Assembly: GCA_033239005.1 (NCBI GenBank)
Contig: BSQZ01000011.1
Span: forward strand, 3,795,001-3,859,000
Reading direction: 5' to 3'
From: Lamellibrachia satsuma
Taxonomy: Eukaryota; Annelida; Polychaeta; Sabellida; Siboglinidae
DNA length: 64,000 bases
Positions within the stretch are counted from its first letter, which is position 1; every line of letters begins with the position of its first letter. Made by a program: the position numbers and the translations under genes. The notes below the pieces were generated by a model. The model was not told the DNA's origin and searched no databases. It worked only from the letters and a program-made list of their open reading frames with translations. Shown in pieces: positions 24,835 to 51,110 of this stretch.

Positions 24835-26430
24835 AGGTCAAGGCCAATGGTTATCGTTAGTCCTGATGTGATTCAGAGACCCTGATTCTTTGACCACGAT
24901 TCAGCCGGGATAAAAAATACACTTCTAACGCAGTGGCCCTTCCAGCGGAGTTGGTTCTGGATAAGAATTGCATCGATGCTGCTTGTATTAGCTTCGGTTA
25001 GGGCGCTAGTATCGGTGCGGTGTGTTGTCTACGATAAATAAATGTTAGTGGCATCCACATTTCGTGCATGCAACTCAAGAATTATGCCATTATTCCTGAA
25101 AATGACTGTGCAAGCCATGTTTTAGTTTTGCAGAGAATAATGTGTTTTATATATTTAGTAGTCTTGCGGACATCGGTACACATTTCATTGGTCATTTATT
25201 GTTACATAATGGACGTTCTGACCATATATTGAAATATTATAGTATGCGTGATGGTCTAATTGATTATTTCACTCGCCACATGTTCTTACATTGATTGTGG
25301 ATGTAAATAACGTTTCGTCTAACTCCAGAATTTATAGATGTAGACATGGCAAGAAACCTCAGGCTGCAACCTTAGTCAACATAGTGTTGTATTGGGAAAG
25401 TTGATTATTGACGAAATACCTATTCCACGGCATTCTCTGATCTGTCGCGAAAATGTTCAGTAAATAAAAAAAAACACGAACACAACACAAACGCACCCAC
25501 CCACCCACTCATCCACACGCACACGCACCCACACGCACACGCACAGCAATACACGCACTATTTAGAAAACACCACATATATTATAATGACAAATCAACTG
25601 TTATCATCATTAATTTGATGGTTTATTTTCATATTTAGTACAAGCGCAAGTCAATATTCAACCACCTTGGCTCGTTCAGCTCTGGCCAAGGAGCGGAAGT
25701 GTGACATCCGGTTTAACAACGACGGCGTGTTCGATGATAACTGTGCTAATCAGACGTTCCAGTTACTGGGCTGCGTCCTTGGGTCAGTCACGACTGGTCA
25801 CCGGCACATACTGCAGTCACGCTAGACTGAACAATTAAGAACATTTAATAAGTGAACATTTCAGCATTTTCAGAAACACTCAACAAACAATACTAAATTA
25901 AGATAATATAACACTTACTAAACATTCATTAAGATAATGTAGGCAAGTGTTCATCTTACTGTATTGTCAATGATGAGCAATAAAAAGGTTATACTACTGA
26001 CGGTCGCATTTATATATCGCGACAATCTTTGATATCTTGGAAAACATCCAACATTATTGACGTATTTTGGGATCTGCAGAATATCAATAATTATCAATAA
26101 GGTAAGAAATGACGTACCCTTCCTGGCATAAATGAAATAATGTATTGTTCGCATGTGAAACGTATTGTGCAAAATGAGTCACCTTTAATCGGACATTTTC
26201 GTTACTAGCAACGAAACGTATCTCGGTCTTTTTCTGTCTACTAAATTCATCAACTTTTGCTGATTCTCCTAAACGGTGTATACATTCGATAATGATTATT
26301 ATCGAAAAAACTAAAAATGGTCACCGATGCAAAATTGCCTATTGTTACACTTAAGTAAGAAAACCTGGTTAATATATTATTAGTCTAACGTCAGTATTTA
26401 ATCCTGAAGCCGGATTTACTCAAACGTCAG
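24835..26430. repeat. Segmental duplication, copy A
   Basis: Collinear with 27,050-28,735. Landmarks shared in order: GGCCCTTCCAGCGGAGTTGG, a CA-rich tract, AACAACGACGGCGTGTTCGA, a run of CATTnAGnAAGATAAT..GCAAGTGTTCATCTTACT, and AAGAAAACCTGGTTAAT. At 26,395-26,425 it carries a short match to the 3' end of the third CUB exon (GAAGCCGG), so the ancestral unit reached into the CUB gene. On its minus strand, 24,930-25,040 reads ALTEANTSSIDAIL..QLRWKGH, the C-terminal block of an RTE-type LINE. Confidence 0.75.
25639..25825 (+). other. Possible terminal exon or relic in the duplication, product unknown
   Basis: After an acceptor-like 'ttttcatatttag' one frame reads CDIRFNNDGVFDDNC..TFQLLGCVLG and stops at 25,825. 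A second frame is also open. The copy-B counterpart (28,068-28,175) keeps the frame but changes about a quarter of the residues, so selection on protein is not evident. I do not recognise it. Confidence 0.25.
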
Positions 26431-26460
26431 ACCAGCCGATTGTAATCTGTTATCCGCTTG

Positions 26461-26572
26461 CAAATGTGGGTTGTATCATAATACAATACAAATATGGGCC
26501 GTATCCTAATACAATACAAATGTGAGCCGTATCCTAATACAATACAAATGTGAGCGGTATCCAAATACAATC
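26461..26572. repeat. ~30-bp tandem repeat, 4 copies
   Basis: Unit contains 'ccgtatcctaatacaatac' with small changes. Confidence 0.75.
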
Positions 26573-26867
26573 AAAGCACACTGGTAAGATTAAACAATAA
26601 GAATTGTATCCTATGTGTAATTGTGTAAGTCCTCAACTAGTTAAATATTTGCCCCAACTGCGTTCTTACACTAGCATTCCTTTTAATACCAGAAAGCGTT
26701 ATTGTTAGTACGATGTATTATTTACTGAAGCAGTAATTCTTTTTAAATATTTTCGTTGTTGTCGCTGTCATGCATATATCATTGTTCTGACTATCGACAC
26801 TCGTTCCCGTGAAACATTGCGTTTATACACGAACGCCATCTAGCGATAAAAAAACATGCTATTCCAG

Positions 26868-26960
26868 GTACCGACTATTCCGTCAGCCCCAACTGTGGCG
26901 TCTGGTTCACCCAATCCATCCACCTAGCTATCAGGTTTTTCGTATGTCATCTTCATTCTG
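26868..26960 (+). other. Possible phase 1-1 exon, product unknown
   Basis: Flanked by an AG acceptor (weak pyrimidine tract) and a strong donor GTAAGT. The 93-base segment reads TDYSVSPNCGVWFTQSIHL and continues with FFVCHLHS. Symmetrical phase suits an extracellular module. No partner exon found, so low confidence. Confidence 0.2.
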
Positions 26961-27049
26961 GTAAGTTGTATTGTGTCCTTATCCCACAATTCATATCACC
27001 CAGTTAATCTCTGCCATCCGTAAATCGTCATAGTTTTCTTAATCTTATC

Positions 27050-27705
27050 GAGACCAATTTTATGGGGTATTGCCAAGGGTTAACTTTAGTCCTGGTGTGA
27101 TTCAGGAACCCGGATTCTTTGGTCATGACTCTTTAACCGAGGGAAAACATTTGCCTCGGGAGTAGTAATTGGGCAGTATAATGTTGTGGCCCTTCCAGCG
27201 GAGTTGGTTCTGGATAACAATTACTTCGATGCTGTTTGTCTTAGTTTCGGTTAGGACGCTTGCGTTGGTGCGGTACGTTGGTGCGGTACGTTGTCGATGA
27301 TAAATACATGTTAATGTTACTCTCACGCAGGAATGATGTTTTTATTCCAGGCAATGACTGGGCAAGTCATGTTTTGATTGTGCAGGGAATAATGTGTTTT
27401 ACATCTTTAGAAGTCCTGTGGACATTGATAAACATGTCATTGATCATTTCTTATTAAATAACTGATTTGTTATGCATTTGAATATTACAGTAAGCTTGAT
27501 GTGTCATTTCACTCGCCACTGGATTCTACAATGAATATCAATGTCAATTACTTTTCGCCTACCTCCATAAATTATAGATCTAGAACTGGCAAGTAGCCTC
27601 AGTCTGTTACACCTGTCAGTACTGTGCTGTCTTAGCTGTCTGCGATTGGAGTACCCAAACCAAAGTATTACTAAAACATGTGCACACGCATACACACGCA
27701 CGCCT

Positions 27706-27795
<90 letters not shown>

Positions 27796-28735
27796 CACGC
27801 AAACTACAAAACCCGTGCGATGTAGAACGCAGAATAATAATTATTATTATAATGACAAGTCAACATTTATTATCATTAGTTTTATGTTTTATTTTCAGAA
27901 TTAGTACAAGCGGAAGTCAGTGTTAAGTAATCTTTGCTTGTTCTGTTCTGGCCGAGGAGCGGACACATGACATCCGGTTTAACATCCGGATCCGTCTATG
28001 TGACACCCGGGTACACCCAGTTACATCCAGCTACGTTCGGCATCCGATTATATATGGCATCCGGTTTAACAACGACGGCGTGTTCGAGGACAGCTGTCCT
28101 AATCGGACGATCCAGTCACTGGGCTGCGCTCTTGGAGCAGTCACGACTGGTCACCGGCATGTCCACCAGTCATGCTAGACTGAACAATTATGAAAAAAGT
28201 TATTTAATATATGATCATTTCACCATTGTCAGAAACATTCAACAATCAATACTAATATAAAGTAACATAACACATACAAAACATTCAGTAAGATAATTTG
28301 GCAAGTGTTCATCTTACTTCGGTGTTATGATGAGCAATAACAATATTAGACTACAGATGGTCGCATTTATGTTTCGCAAAATCGTTAATATCTTGGAAAA
28401 CATCCAATACTATTGATATATGTAGGGATATGTAAAGCATAGATAATTCTCAAAAACGTCTTAAATGGCGAACACTTCCTGACATCAAGTGATATAATTA
28501 CTGTTCGCACGTAAAACGTATAGCGCACAATTACTAATCCTTACTCGGACCTGGTCTTTAATAATACGTAGGCGTCTCTCAATCTTAGCCTGTCAACTAA
28601 ATCATTGTATTCCTCAGATTTTGCTGATTTTCGTAAATGTTGTATAAAATCGATAACGATGATTATCTAAAAGAGGAAACTGATGCATAATTGCTTATTT
28701 TTACACTAAGAAAACCTGGTTAATCTGTACATTAG
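27050..28735. repeat. Segmental duplication, copy B (interrupted by CR1 at its 3' end)
   Basis: Collinear with copy A. On the minus strand 27,123-27,326 reads SVLTETKTNSIEVIVIQNQL then RWKGH, the C-terminal block of an RTE-type LINE. It carries a (CA)n tract (27,706-27,800) and a reworked counterpart of the copy-A open segment with a ~90-base insertion of repeated 'gacatccggttt' phrases. Its continuation lies beyond the LINE, at 31,153 onward, leading into the third CUB exon. Confidence 0.75.
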
Positions 28736-28739
28736 AGAG

Positions 28740-31152
28740 CACAGGGATTGAGGACCAACAATTTCTATCTTTAATCCAGGATAGCTTTCTTACTCAGCAC
28801 GTACTAGAACCAACCAGGGGAGAAAATGTATTATATATAGTTTTGTCATCATAAAAAGAATTAGTGGACAATGTAAAAATATTTGAACCATTGGGTAATA
28901 GTGACCATAATCAAATACATTTTGACACCAATGTAAAATCAGAAAGTAAAAATAAGAAAACGTACAAGAGAAGCTTCCACAAAGGTAACTACAAAGATAT
29001 GAGAAAATACTTAGCAAAGCTAGATTGGAATAACATGCTGATGAATAAGACCACAATTGAATGTTTGAATATTCTAAAATATGAAAATGACAGTATCATC
29101 GATAAATTTGTTCCCTTCCAAAAACAAGGAAAACGGTGTAGAAAGAAACACTTGTCAAAAGAGGTTATTAGAAAAATAATGCTAAAACAAACTATGTGGA
29201 GGGTTTATAGGCGTACCAGGAAGGAAGAAGACTATGCAAAATACAAAGAGGCACTTAATGCAGCTACAACTGAAATCAGACAATCTAAAAGAAGCTATGA
29301 GCAAAAACTAGCATGTAACATAAAAAATGACAGCAAGAGTTTGTATGCATATGTCAGAAGTACACAAAACGTACAAGACAAGGTTGGACCTATAGAAGAC
29401 AGTGCTGGGAATATAATAGCACAGGGGTTTTTAATGGAGGAAGAACTAAATGGTTACTTCAGTTCAGTGTTTACCAAAGAAGATATTAGTTCATTATCAG
29501 TTGCTGATGCTAAATTTCAGGGGGCTAAATCTGACTATTTAGGTCAGTTAATTGTAACTCCAGAATTGGTAGCTAAGAAAATAAAGGCAATGAAGGATAA
29601 CAAATCACCGGGAGTGGATGGGATTCCTCCAAAATTACTAATGGAAACAGTAGAACAAATCAGTATACCACTTGCAAGAGTATTCAACTTATCATTAAAA
29701 GAGGGAGTTGTTCCGTTAGAATGGAAAGAAGCAAACATCATACCATTATTTAAAAAGGGTTCGAGAAATAAGTCAGAGAATTACAGACCAGTGAGTTTAA
29801 CGTCAGTGATTTGTAAATTATTAGAAAGGCTAATTAAAGACCATATGATGGACTTCCTCGTTAAGCAGAAACTATTAAATTAATCTCAACATGGATTCCT
29901 TAAAACGAGGTCATGCTTAACAAATATGTTATGTTATTTGGAAGAAATCACTAAGTGGATAGACGTGGGATCGCCAGTAGATATTATCTACTTAGATTTT
30001 CATAAAGCTTTTGACAAAGTGCCACATCAAAGCTTTCTACTTAAATTAAAAGCCCATGGTATCGGGGATAGCATAACTGACTGGATAGAACAATGGCTGA
30101 CTGACAGAAGACAAAGAGTTGTATTAGATGGAGAAGTTTCAAATTGGAAATCGGTTTTGAGTGGGGTACCTCAAGGATCAGTATTAGGACCTATATTATT
30201 CTTAAGTTATATCAATGACTTGGACGACAGTATAACAAGTAACGTACTGACATTTGCGGATGACACAAAACTGTTTAGAAAGGTTAATGCTGATGGTGAT
30301 AAACAACATTTACAAAACGATCTAGACAGATTAGTGAAATGGTCTGAGAAATGGCAGATGTTGTTAAATTTTGGGAAATGTAAATGCCTACATACAGGAC
30401 ATGGGAACTTGAATGTAAACTATAAAATGGGAGATACTGTTCTGGGTACTACTGTAAAAGAAAAGGACTTAGGAGTTACAATAAGCGCTGATGTGAAAGT
30501 TTCAGAGCAGTGTGATATTGCAGCTTCAAAGGGTAATCAAATTCTTGGATTGATTAGAAGAAACATAACATACAAGGGAAAAAAGTTAATTATACCTCTT
30601 TATAAAGCAATAGTTAGACCTCATTTAGAATACTGTATACAAGCATGGAAACCATATCGTAAGAATTATATAGATACGCTTGAACGCATACAAAGGAGAG
30701 CATCTAAAATGATTCCAGAACTTAGAGACCTTAGTTATGAAGAACGCCTGAAAGAATGTGGTTTAACAAATCTAGAGACAAGGAGGTTAAGAGGAGATCA
30801 GATTGAAGTTTTTAAGATATTGAATGGGCATGAAAATATTGATAGAAATATATTTTTCTCACTCAAGAAGGATAGCAGAACTAGAGGACATGAGGTAAAA
30901 TTAGTAAAGGATCAATGTAGATTGGACATCAAGAAGCACTCGTTCTCACAGAGGACAATAAATGAATGGAACAAATTGTCTACAGATTGTGTAACTGCTA
31001 GCAGCGTGAATATGTTTAAAAACAAGGTTGACACATATCTCAGGAGGGCGGGTTATAAGTAGATGAACATTGTTGGACTCTCGATAAGCCAATGGCTTCC
31101 TTGTCCACTTGCCATCTGGGCCTTTGGTTTGGATGGCAAATCTTGTTAAATT
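28740..31152 (+). mobile_element. 5'-truncated CR1-clade LINE
   Basis: It begins inside the endonuclease C-terminus (SFLTQHVLEPTRGENV, then PLGNSDHNQI) and runs through reverse transcriptase to a 3' end shared with the 39-kb copy (CTCGATAAGCCAATGG..TCTTGTTAAATT). It lies antisense to the CUB gene and ends about 24 bases from a CUB splice donor. No target-site duplication could be fixed by eye. Confidence 0.85.
28747..31062 (+). pseudogene. CR1 LINE ORF2 (endonuclease end and reverse transcriptase), two in-frame stops
   Basis: One frame runs from 28,747 to 31,062, broken only by TAA codons at about 28,855 and at 29,881. RT motifs in order: NKSPGVDGIPPKLL, NYRPVSLTS, QHGFLKTRS, IIYLDFHKAFDKVPH (motif A), LSGVPQGSVLGPILF (motif B) and VLTFADDTKLF (catalytic FADD), then the thumb and a C-terminal HSFSQRTINEWN block typical of CR1. 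With only two stops and no frameshift in 2.3 kb, insertion is fairly young. The endonuclease catalytic part is missing, so this copy could not move by itself. Confidence 0.88.
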
Positions 31153-31177
31153 AGTCTGACGTTGCATTCTGTCTCAC

Positions 31178-45134
<13,957 letters not shown>

Positions 45135-45139
45135 TGTCT

Positions 45140-46595
45140 CGACGTTGCGGACTCTCTGTAATGTGTAACAAAATGCGTGTAAATTAGCGGCGATCAGATA
45201 CGTATACTCGACGGAATAATATATGTGTTCCCTTTGTTATGCACGAGTCCTCCACTTTCCCGACAGACAACATGCTATGTGCGGAGTGTGGCAACTACTG
45301 TTATGCATAAAACGGTACAATATTATAAACATAGCCCTTACCTGTTTCACAGACGGAACTTGTTGATTGTAGGACGAGACTCTTCCCGACCTGAAAAAAG
45401 CCATATGATTCGGCTGTATTTATACCATGCGGCCACGTGTATCACAAGTGTTAGACGTGATCACCGTCACACGAGCCACTGTTTCAATATTTATGTTTTT
45501 TGAACCGGCGCCAATTTAACCAGTGTTCAACCAAATATAGATTTGTTAAATGCAATACATAAAGATTGTTGGTGCATGAAACACGAAGCAATGATACAAA
45601 TTACAAATACACACATTGCGTGATATGTCAGTATGAATGCAGCGATATGACTGCAGTTGGACTAGCGACTTACGTCTTTCCTTACACATATCTTTCAGAA
45701 AAAACCTAAGATATCTGCGTGTCATGGAATATTCCACCCACACGGTGAGCAGTATGTAATTTACATACTTGGTTGTCGCCGCCTGTAAGACCACTAACAT
45801 GAGACGATACCTTGGAAGTGGTTATTTAGAATAGTACTCACAAAAGTACTCCGCATTCAACCAATGTGAAAGGTATGTTTGTGGGATATAAACGTGCATG
45901 CCTGCGCGCGTGTATGGTTACGTGTGTGCTAATGTGTATACATCCACAAAGGTGTCTGCGGCAGAATCGAGTATTACAAATTAAAACGTTGTCATGCAAA
46001 ACGAATGAAGCCAAACTGAGTTCACTATGTCTTAGTAGAAAATAATGTTCGCGTTGACAATATAGGATATGAACGTGTGCCTATTCAATTACCGATTTAA
46101 TGTTTGTTGCTGAGAAATACGGAAATATATGTTATAACTGATGGGAGTAACCAGTGGGTGCCACGGATGCCCCCCTAAAAAAAACCCAGACACATGACAC
46201 CCTCTTTGGTCAGGTATGCATCCGTTTTTTTCAGTTGGGTACTCCTTTGCATCCAGTCACACCACTTTCAACGGAACACGTCATGTTTTCAGCCAGACAC
46301 CCCCCTTTGCAACAAGGGACCCCGTTTCATTAACTTTCTAAAATATTGGCTATGCCCGTATTAATATGCAACCGAACAGTGTGTGTGCTGAATTGTGAGA
46401 TCATGATGCTAGGCGAACATATGTCATGTAATTAAAGGTATAATGTCGTCGAATAAGTAAACAAGTCTATATATCAAATTAAAGTAGAACATTCTCGCAC
46501 GCTTACGACTGTTCCATCAAATTAGAATCGGCGTGTCGCGTGTGGCTACCAGCAAGTATGACAAACTAATGTATGGTGTTTACATCATCTCGTAC
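45140..46595. other. Upstream region of the CUB gene, no gene seen
   Basis: Would hold its promoter; no convincing TATA box was identified. A patch of 'acaccccc..tttgca' phrases at 46,160-46,320 repeats loosely. Confidence 0.4.
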
Positions 46596-46603
46596 AACCT
46601 GTA

Positions 46604-47098
46604 CAAGGTGGCACTGAAGCTGTTTTTATATCGTCAGGATCTTCATGAATATCATAGTTTTTATCAAATGAAGAAACCGTTTATATCAACATCAACCATT
46701 CAATATGTACACCCTTCTATTTAAAGCTCCTGAATATCACACACGATGATCAGAATTATTCAACGGTTTACCAAGGTGGCACTGAAACTGTTTTTATATC
46801 GTCAGGATCTTCATGAATATCATAGCTTTTATCAAATGAAGAAACCGTTTATATCAGCATCAACCATTCACTATGTACACCCTTCAATTTAAAGCTCCTG
46901 AATATCACACACGATGATCATAATTATTCAGCGGTTTACCAAGGTGGCACTGAAGCTGTTTTTATATCGTCAGGATCTTCATGAATATCATAGTTTTTAT
47001 CAAATGAAGAAACCGTTTATATCAACATCAACCATTCAATATGTACACCCTTCTATTTAAAGCTCCTGAATATCACACACGATGATCAGAATTATTCA
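46604..47098. repeat. 168-bp tandem repeat, three copies
   Basis: Units start with CAAGGTGGCACTGAAGCTGT at 46,604, 46,772 and 46,940. Copies differ at only a few bases. The short ORFs inside have no recognisable content. Confidence 0.9.
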
Positions 47099-47099
47099 G

Positions 47100-47400
47100 A
47101 TCTTATGCGTGGGCAGCGTTGGATGAATGTGAAGAATCTTGAGTGGTTCGAGTTTAAAATCAGAGTTAAACAAGGCTATGTATTGTCTGGATTACTTATC
47201 TTGATGGTAGTTGACTGGATAATGAAAATAACTGAAGGAAACAGCATAGGTATGAGTGGGACATTTATGTCAAAACATGAGGACTTGGACTTTGTAGATG
47301 ACATTATACTATGCCACCAAGCTACGGACATATGCAAGCAAAGGCAACACATATGATTCAACTATCGGCGAAACGTTGACTTAAAATCAATAAAAAAAAT
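47100..47400 (+). pseudogene. LINE reverse-transcriptase relic (motifs B-C)
   Basis: The frame from 47,105 reads FEFKIRVKQGYVLSGLLIL (RT motif B, normally RQGC.LSPLLF) and DLDFVDDIILC (motif C, normally DLDFADD), with DWIMK between. This matches RTE-type RTs. It stops at 47,356 and is truncated at both ends. Confidence 0.7.
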
Positions 47401-47709
47401 TGTAGTGAGGATAAAAAGCAAATACAACAAAAAGATACATATTGATCAACATATGAATTAAGTAGGAATGCATTGGTACCCGTATGATTATAGTGTTAAC
47501 ATAATTCGATATGCAAGGACATCTTCCATGAAGCTCTTTCAGATATGGAGCTCAAATATAAACAGGATGAGTCGAGATTATACACTTGTAAATGCATCGT
47601 TAGTGTAAGAACAAAAATGACAGCTGGAGAGTGGATATATAGAATGTTACTTGGGGTCTTTACAGCAATAAATGAAATACGTATTAGTTGTGAAATAACT
47701 CATCAAAAC

Positions 47710-47739
47710 TTTAAGCAGACCGGCTTTGGTCTGCTTAAA
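47710..47739. other. Perfect 12-bp stem, 6-base loop hairpin
   Basis: TTTAAGCAGACC pairs with GGTCTGCTTAAA across loop GGCTTT. It is not a histone-type stem-loop. Role unknown. Confidence 0.6.
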
Positions 47740-47800
47740 ACAGCGGTCTGCCTAACGCGTCAAATATTGGATAAATGGTCGGCGTATGCTGCTGTTAGAG

Positions 47801-47944
<144 letters not shown>

Positions 47945-47949
47945 AACTG

Positions 47950-48715
47950 TCTAAGGAGGATCCTGAAAGTTAGCATATATTGTGTAAAATAAAAATATCC
48001 TGAATGAAGCCAAGTTAGAGACAATCAGCAAAGAAGTACTGTCAGAATATGGCAGGAGACACGACTTTGACAGAGACATCAGAAGGGAAAGGGGAAAGCA
48101 TAGACAAACAAAGACAAGATTGGGGTGAAAGATTTGAACTGAAGCCAAACAGGTTGCCAAAGAGAGAACGACCTAGAAAAGGATCAATGCAGCTTTAGGG
48201 GACATGGGACCCGACGAAGGTAACATAAGGTCAGGTGCCTACCTTTATTCAAGTTAGATGAAACTGTTTCTGTCAAGAGCGACACTCCCCTATCCTCTAC
48301 GCATGTTTACTTAAAGCAATGACTTTGTAGAGAAGGACTAGTGACTTGAAGCAGCTAATCATTACCCCAACCAATTTACGCTGCCAGTGTTACGGTCTTT
48401 GTTACGGTCTTTGGTGTCAGGTGTTAGACAATCAAATGTCGCACCTGACCAGGCTTGTGGTCAGTGGACGTTTAACGACACAGGCCTGTTGCTTTGGTAA
48501 ACCGCTTCAAGGTCAAAGTTGAATTTGCTCTTTATCACACACTTTGTTATAAAACAGGCCTTATATCCACTTATATAAAAAGTGTCGTTACCGGGCGCAG
48601 GTTCCCTGTCTAGCACCGACGCATGTTTTACAGTGTTTAAAAGTGAGTGGGCGATGATTTTTTGTTTTTAACAAAATTTCATCTGACTGCTCAATTTGGA
48701 TTTAAACCTTCAATC
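47950..48715. other. Non-coding stretch, nothing assigned
   Basis: Contains purine-rich phrases near 48,060-48,190 but no credible ORF or repeat. Confidence 0.4.
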
Positions 48716-48720
48716 ATAGC

Positions 48721-48818
48721 AAATGCCCAAGCTTCGAAACGGGGGAGGTGGTTTCGAACCTTGGTCCCTTCGATCGAAAGCCCGACGCTCTACAACACGA
48801 CCACCGCACCCCACCAGC
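48721..48818 (-). repeat. tRNA-derived SINE head, third copy
   Basis: Same A-box/B-box pattern and CGTTTCGAAGCTTGGGC junction as at 19.66 kb, with identical following sequence (CACCAGCATAACG..ATTAAAATTAGAACT). Confidence 0.6.
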
Positions 48819-48998
48819 ATAACGTCATTAAAATTAGAACTTTTTATCAGCAGTGTTCATACATGTTCGTTTAAATTACGGGTAACGTCTAGTGAAAAAA
48901 TTTCAAAACTGACACAGTCGAAGCGACGTGTCGCTTTGATTTACACGTTCTGACTTCACTCTGTCTGAATGTCAGCTGTCAAGGCCGTTTCGCCGTGA

Positions 48999-49715
48999 TT
49001 CACACGCTTTGACGTCACCTTGCTTGAATATCCCCGTGATCTACACGCTCTGATGTCACTATGCATCGGTGGGTAAAGAGTGTGTGAATTGTTACTATGC
49101 CATTTGACAGTATGCCAAAGGATGTTTGGTCATGTCGACGATGTGAATCTCTTACGCTGTCCAACAACACGGCAATGAACCAGGGTGTGTTTGTACAGAA
49201 AATATGAAACTAGCAATGTCTACTGCGTGGGTTATAAAAGCAAGCCCAGTCAATAATCTTACTAATCAAGTTGTAGTTAACTCACATTTCAATTGATTCA
49301 CCAACTTGGGAAGTGGTGAATGTTCAAACAGTTGCCTGGACCGTACTTGAAGGTTTGTTCATATCAGGTGTCTTTCACAACGAAGTTGTAGCTCACTGAC
49401 AACGTAAACCATTACCTAACTTGGAACAGTTTAAACAACATCTCATAACTGTATGGAAATATCCTTTGATGTTGGTTAGTTGAGCCTAATTATGTATATC
49501 GAAGCTGACATTTTCTCCTAGACTCGCAGCTAAAGCTATTAAAAATGAGCACACAGCAATTGCACTGATTGTATTCAGTATTTTGCAGTAAGATAACACG
49601 CATGACCAAACATCATTTGGTTTACTTTCAAATGGCGCAGAAACAATTCACACACTTTTTACACACCGGGGCATAGTGACGTCAGAGCGTGTATATCACA
49701 GAGACATGGCCACAA
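48999..49715. mobile_element. Non-autonomous inverted-repeat (MITE/foldback) element, copy 2
   Basis: Left arm 48,999-49,131 (from TGATCTACACGCTCTGATGT to ATGTTTGGTCATG) returns inverted at 49,590-49,715 (CATGACCAAACAT to GACGTCAGAGCGTGTATATC). Arms are about 125 bases and roughly 85-90% alike; the body is about 460 bases with no transposase ORF. The family cannot be assigned by eye. This copy has both arms, unlike the one at 19.8 kb. Confidence 0.7.
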
Positions 49716-50164
49716 CAGCAGGCATTCCTGCAGAGTGACGTCATGGCTATCATGTTAAAAAACCGGCAATGGGAAAAAATTTAGTTTTATATGTGAACTT
49801 TGTCACTGTTAATGTTAGTAGTGTCTGACAGCAGTGTATAATTCATTCGTAAGTCGGTGTCTGTCGCTTGCATGATATGTTACAGACGTTCGTATTCAAC
49901 GGAGCGTGCGTGTTCCCGGTGAACCATGTGGATATATTGGAGGGTCTTGTCTCTTAATTTACCAAACACTAAAGGATTGTTAAGTTCACCGTATCGCGAC
50001 TTCAACATAATAATGCTTGGCATGTCGTTGAAATGAGGGAATTTATAAATAATGTCATAAATAATACACACAGTCGGGCGTGTGGGTTTTTTCGTACGAC
50101 TCTTTAAACTTTATATAATCAGGCTAACAGGATTGTCTTACTAATCAGTCCAATTTATAAAATT

Positions 50165-50815
50165 AGGGTAATAATGGGACCGGGGAAGTAGAGGAAGAAG
50201 TGGAAGAAGTGGACTAATGGGAAGAAGGGAATGAAAGGGAAGAAGATGAAAACATGAGAAAGTGGGAAAAGTAAAAAAGGGGAAGAAGGAGATGGAAGGA
50301 GGAAGAAGTGGAAGAAGAAGAAGGAAAATAAGTGGAATAATGGAAGAAGAGGACGAAGGGGAAGAAGGTGGAGAAAGGGAAAAGGGGTAGAGGGAAAGAA
50401 GGGAAAACATGGGAAACGTGGGAGAAGCGAAATAAGTTGGAGAAGGGGAAATTTGAAGACTAGGAAGAAGTGGAAGAAGGTAAATAAGTGAAATAATGGG
50501 AAGAATTGGGAAATGGAAGAAGGGAAAGAAGGGGAAGAAGCGGAAGAAGTGAATAAAGGGACATAAGGAGAGGAAGGGAAAGGAGAGGAAGAATGGAAGG
50601 AAAAGGGCAAATGTGGAAATACTAAGAAGGAGAGAACGGAAACGGGGAAAGGGATGGAGGGATGGTGAGGAAGGGAATAAGAGGAAAAGCGTGTGTAGTA
50701 GGCGGGAGGGGGTAGAAATTATATAACGGGAGGAATGAGAAAAGGAGAAGAATTGCAAGACGGGCAAGATGGGGAAGAATAAAAAAAGGAAATAAGGGGA
50801 AGAGAGTACATTAAA
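50165..50815. repeat. Purine tract, copy 2 (about 650 bp)
   Basis: GGGAAGAAG/GGAAGAAGTGG-type repeats. The 251-codon minus ORF of Phe/Pro/Leu/Ser is its antisense and not a gene. Confidence 0.9.
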
Positions 50816-50822
50816 GTTTAAA

Positions 50823-51110
50823 TATATGATCAAATGTATGATCAAATGTATGATCAAATGTATGATCAAATCCATTACAGATGTAGACAAGTACAAGTGT
50901 TATGTATGATCAAATGTATGATCAAATGTATGATCAAATGTATGATCAAATCCATTACAGATGTAGACAAGTACAAGTGTTATGTATGATCAAATGTATG
51001 ATCAAATCCATTACAGATGTAGACAAGTACAAGTGTTATGTATGATCAAATGTATGATCAAATGTATGATCAAATCCATTACAGATGTAGACAAGTACAA
51101 GTGTTATGAT
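50823..51110. repeat. Nested satellite: 12-bp units inside a longer unit
   Basis: One to four copies of TATGATCAAATG followed by a fixed 35-base tail (ATTACAGATGTAGACAAGTA..). The compound unit occurs four times with different numbers of the 12-mer. Confidence 0.9.
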
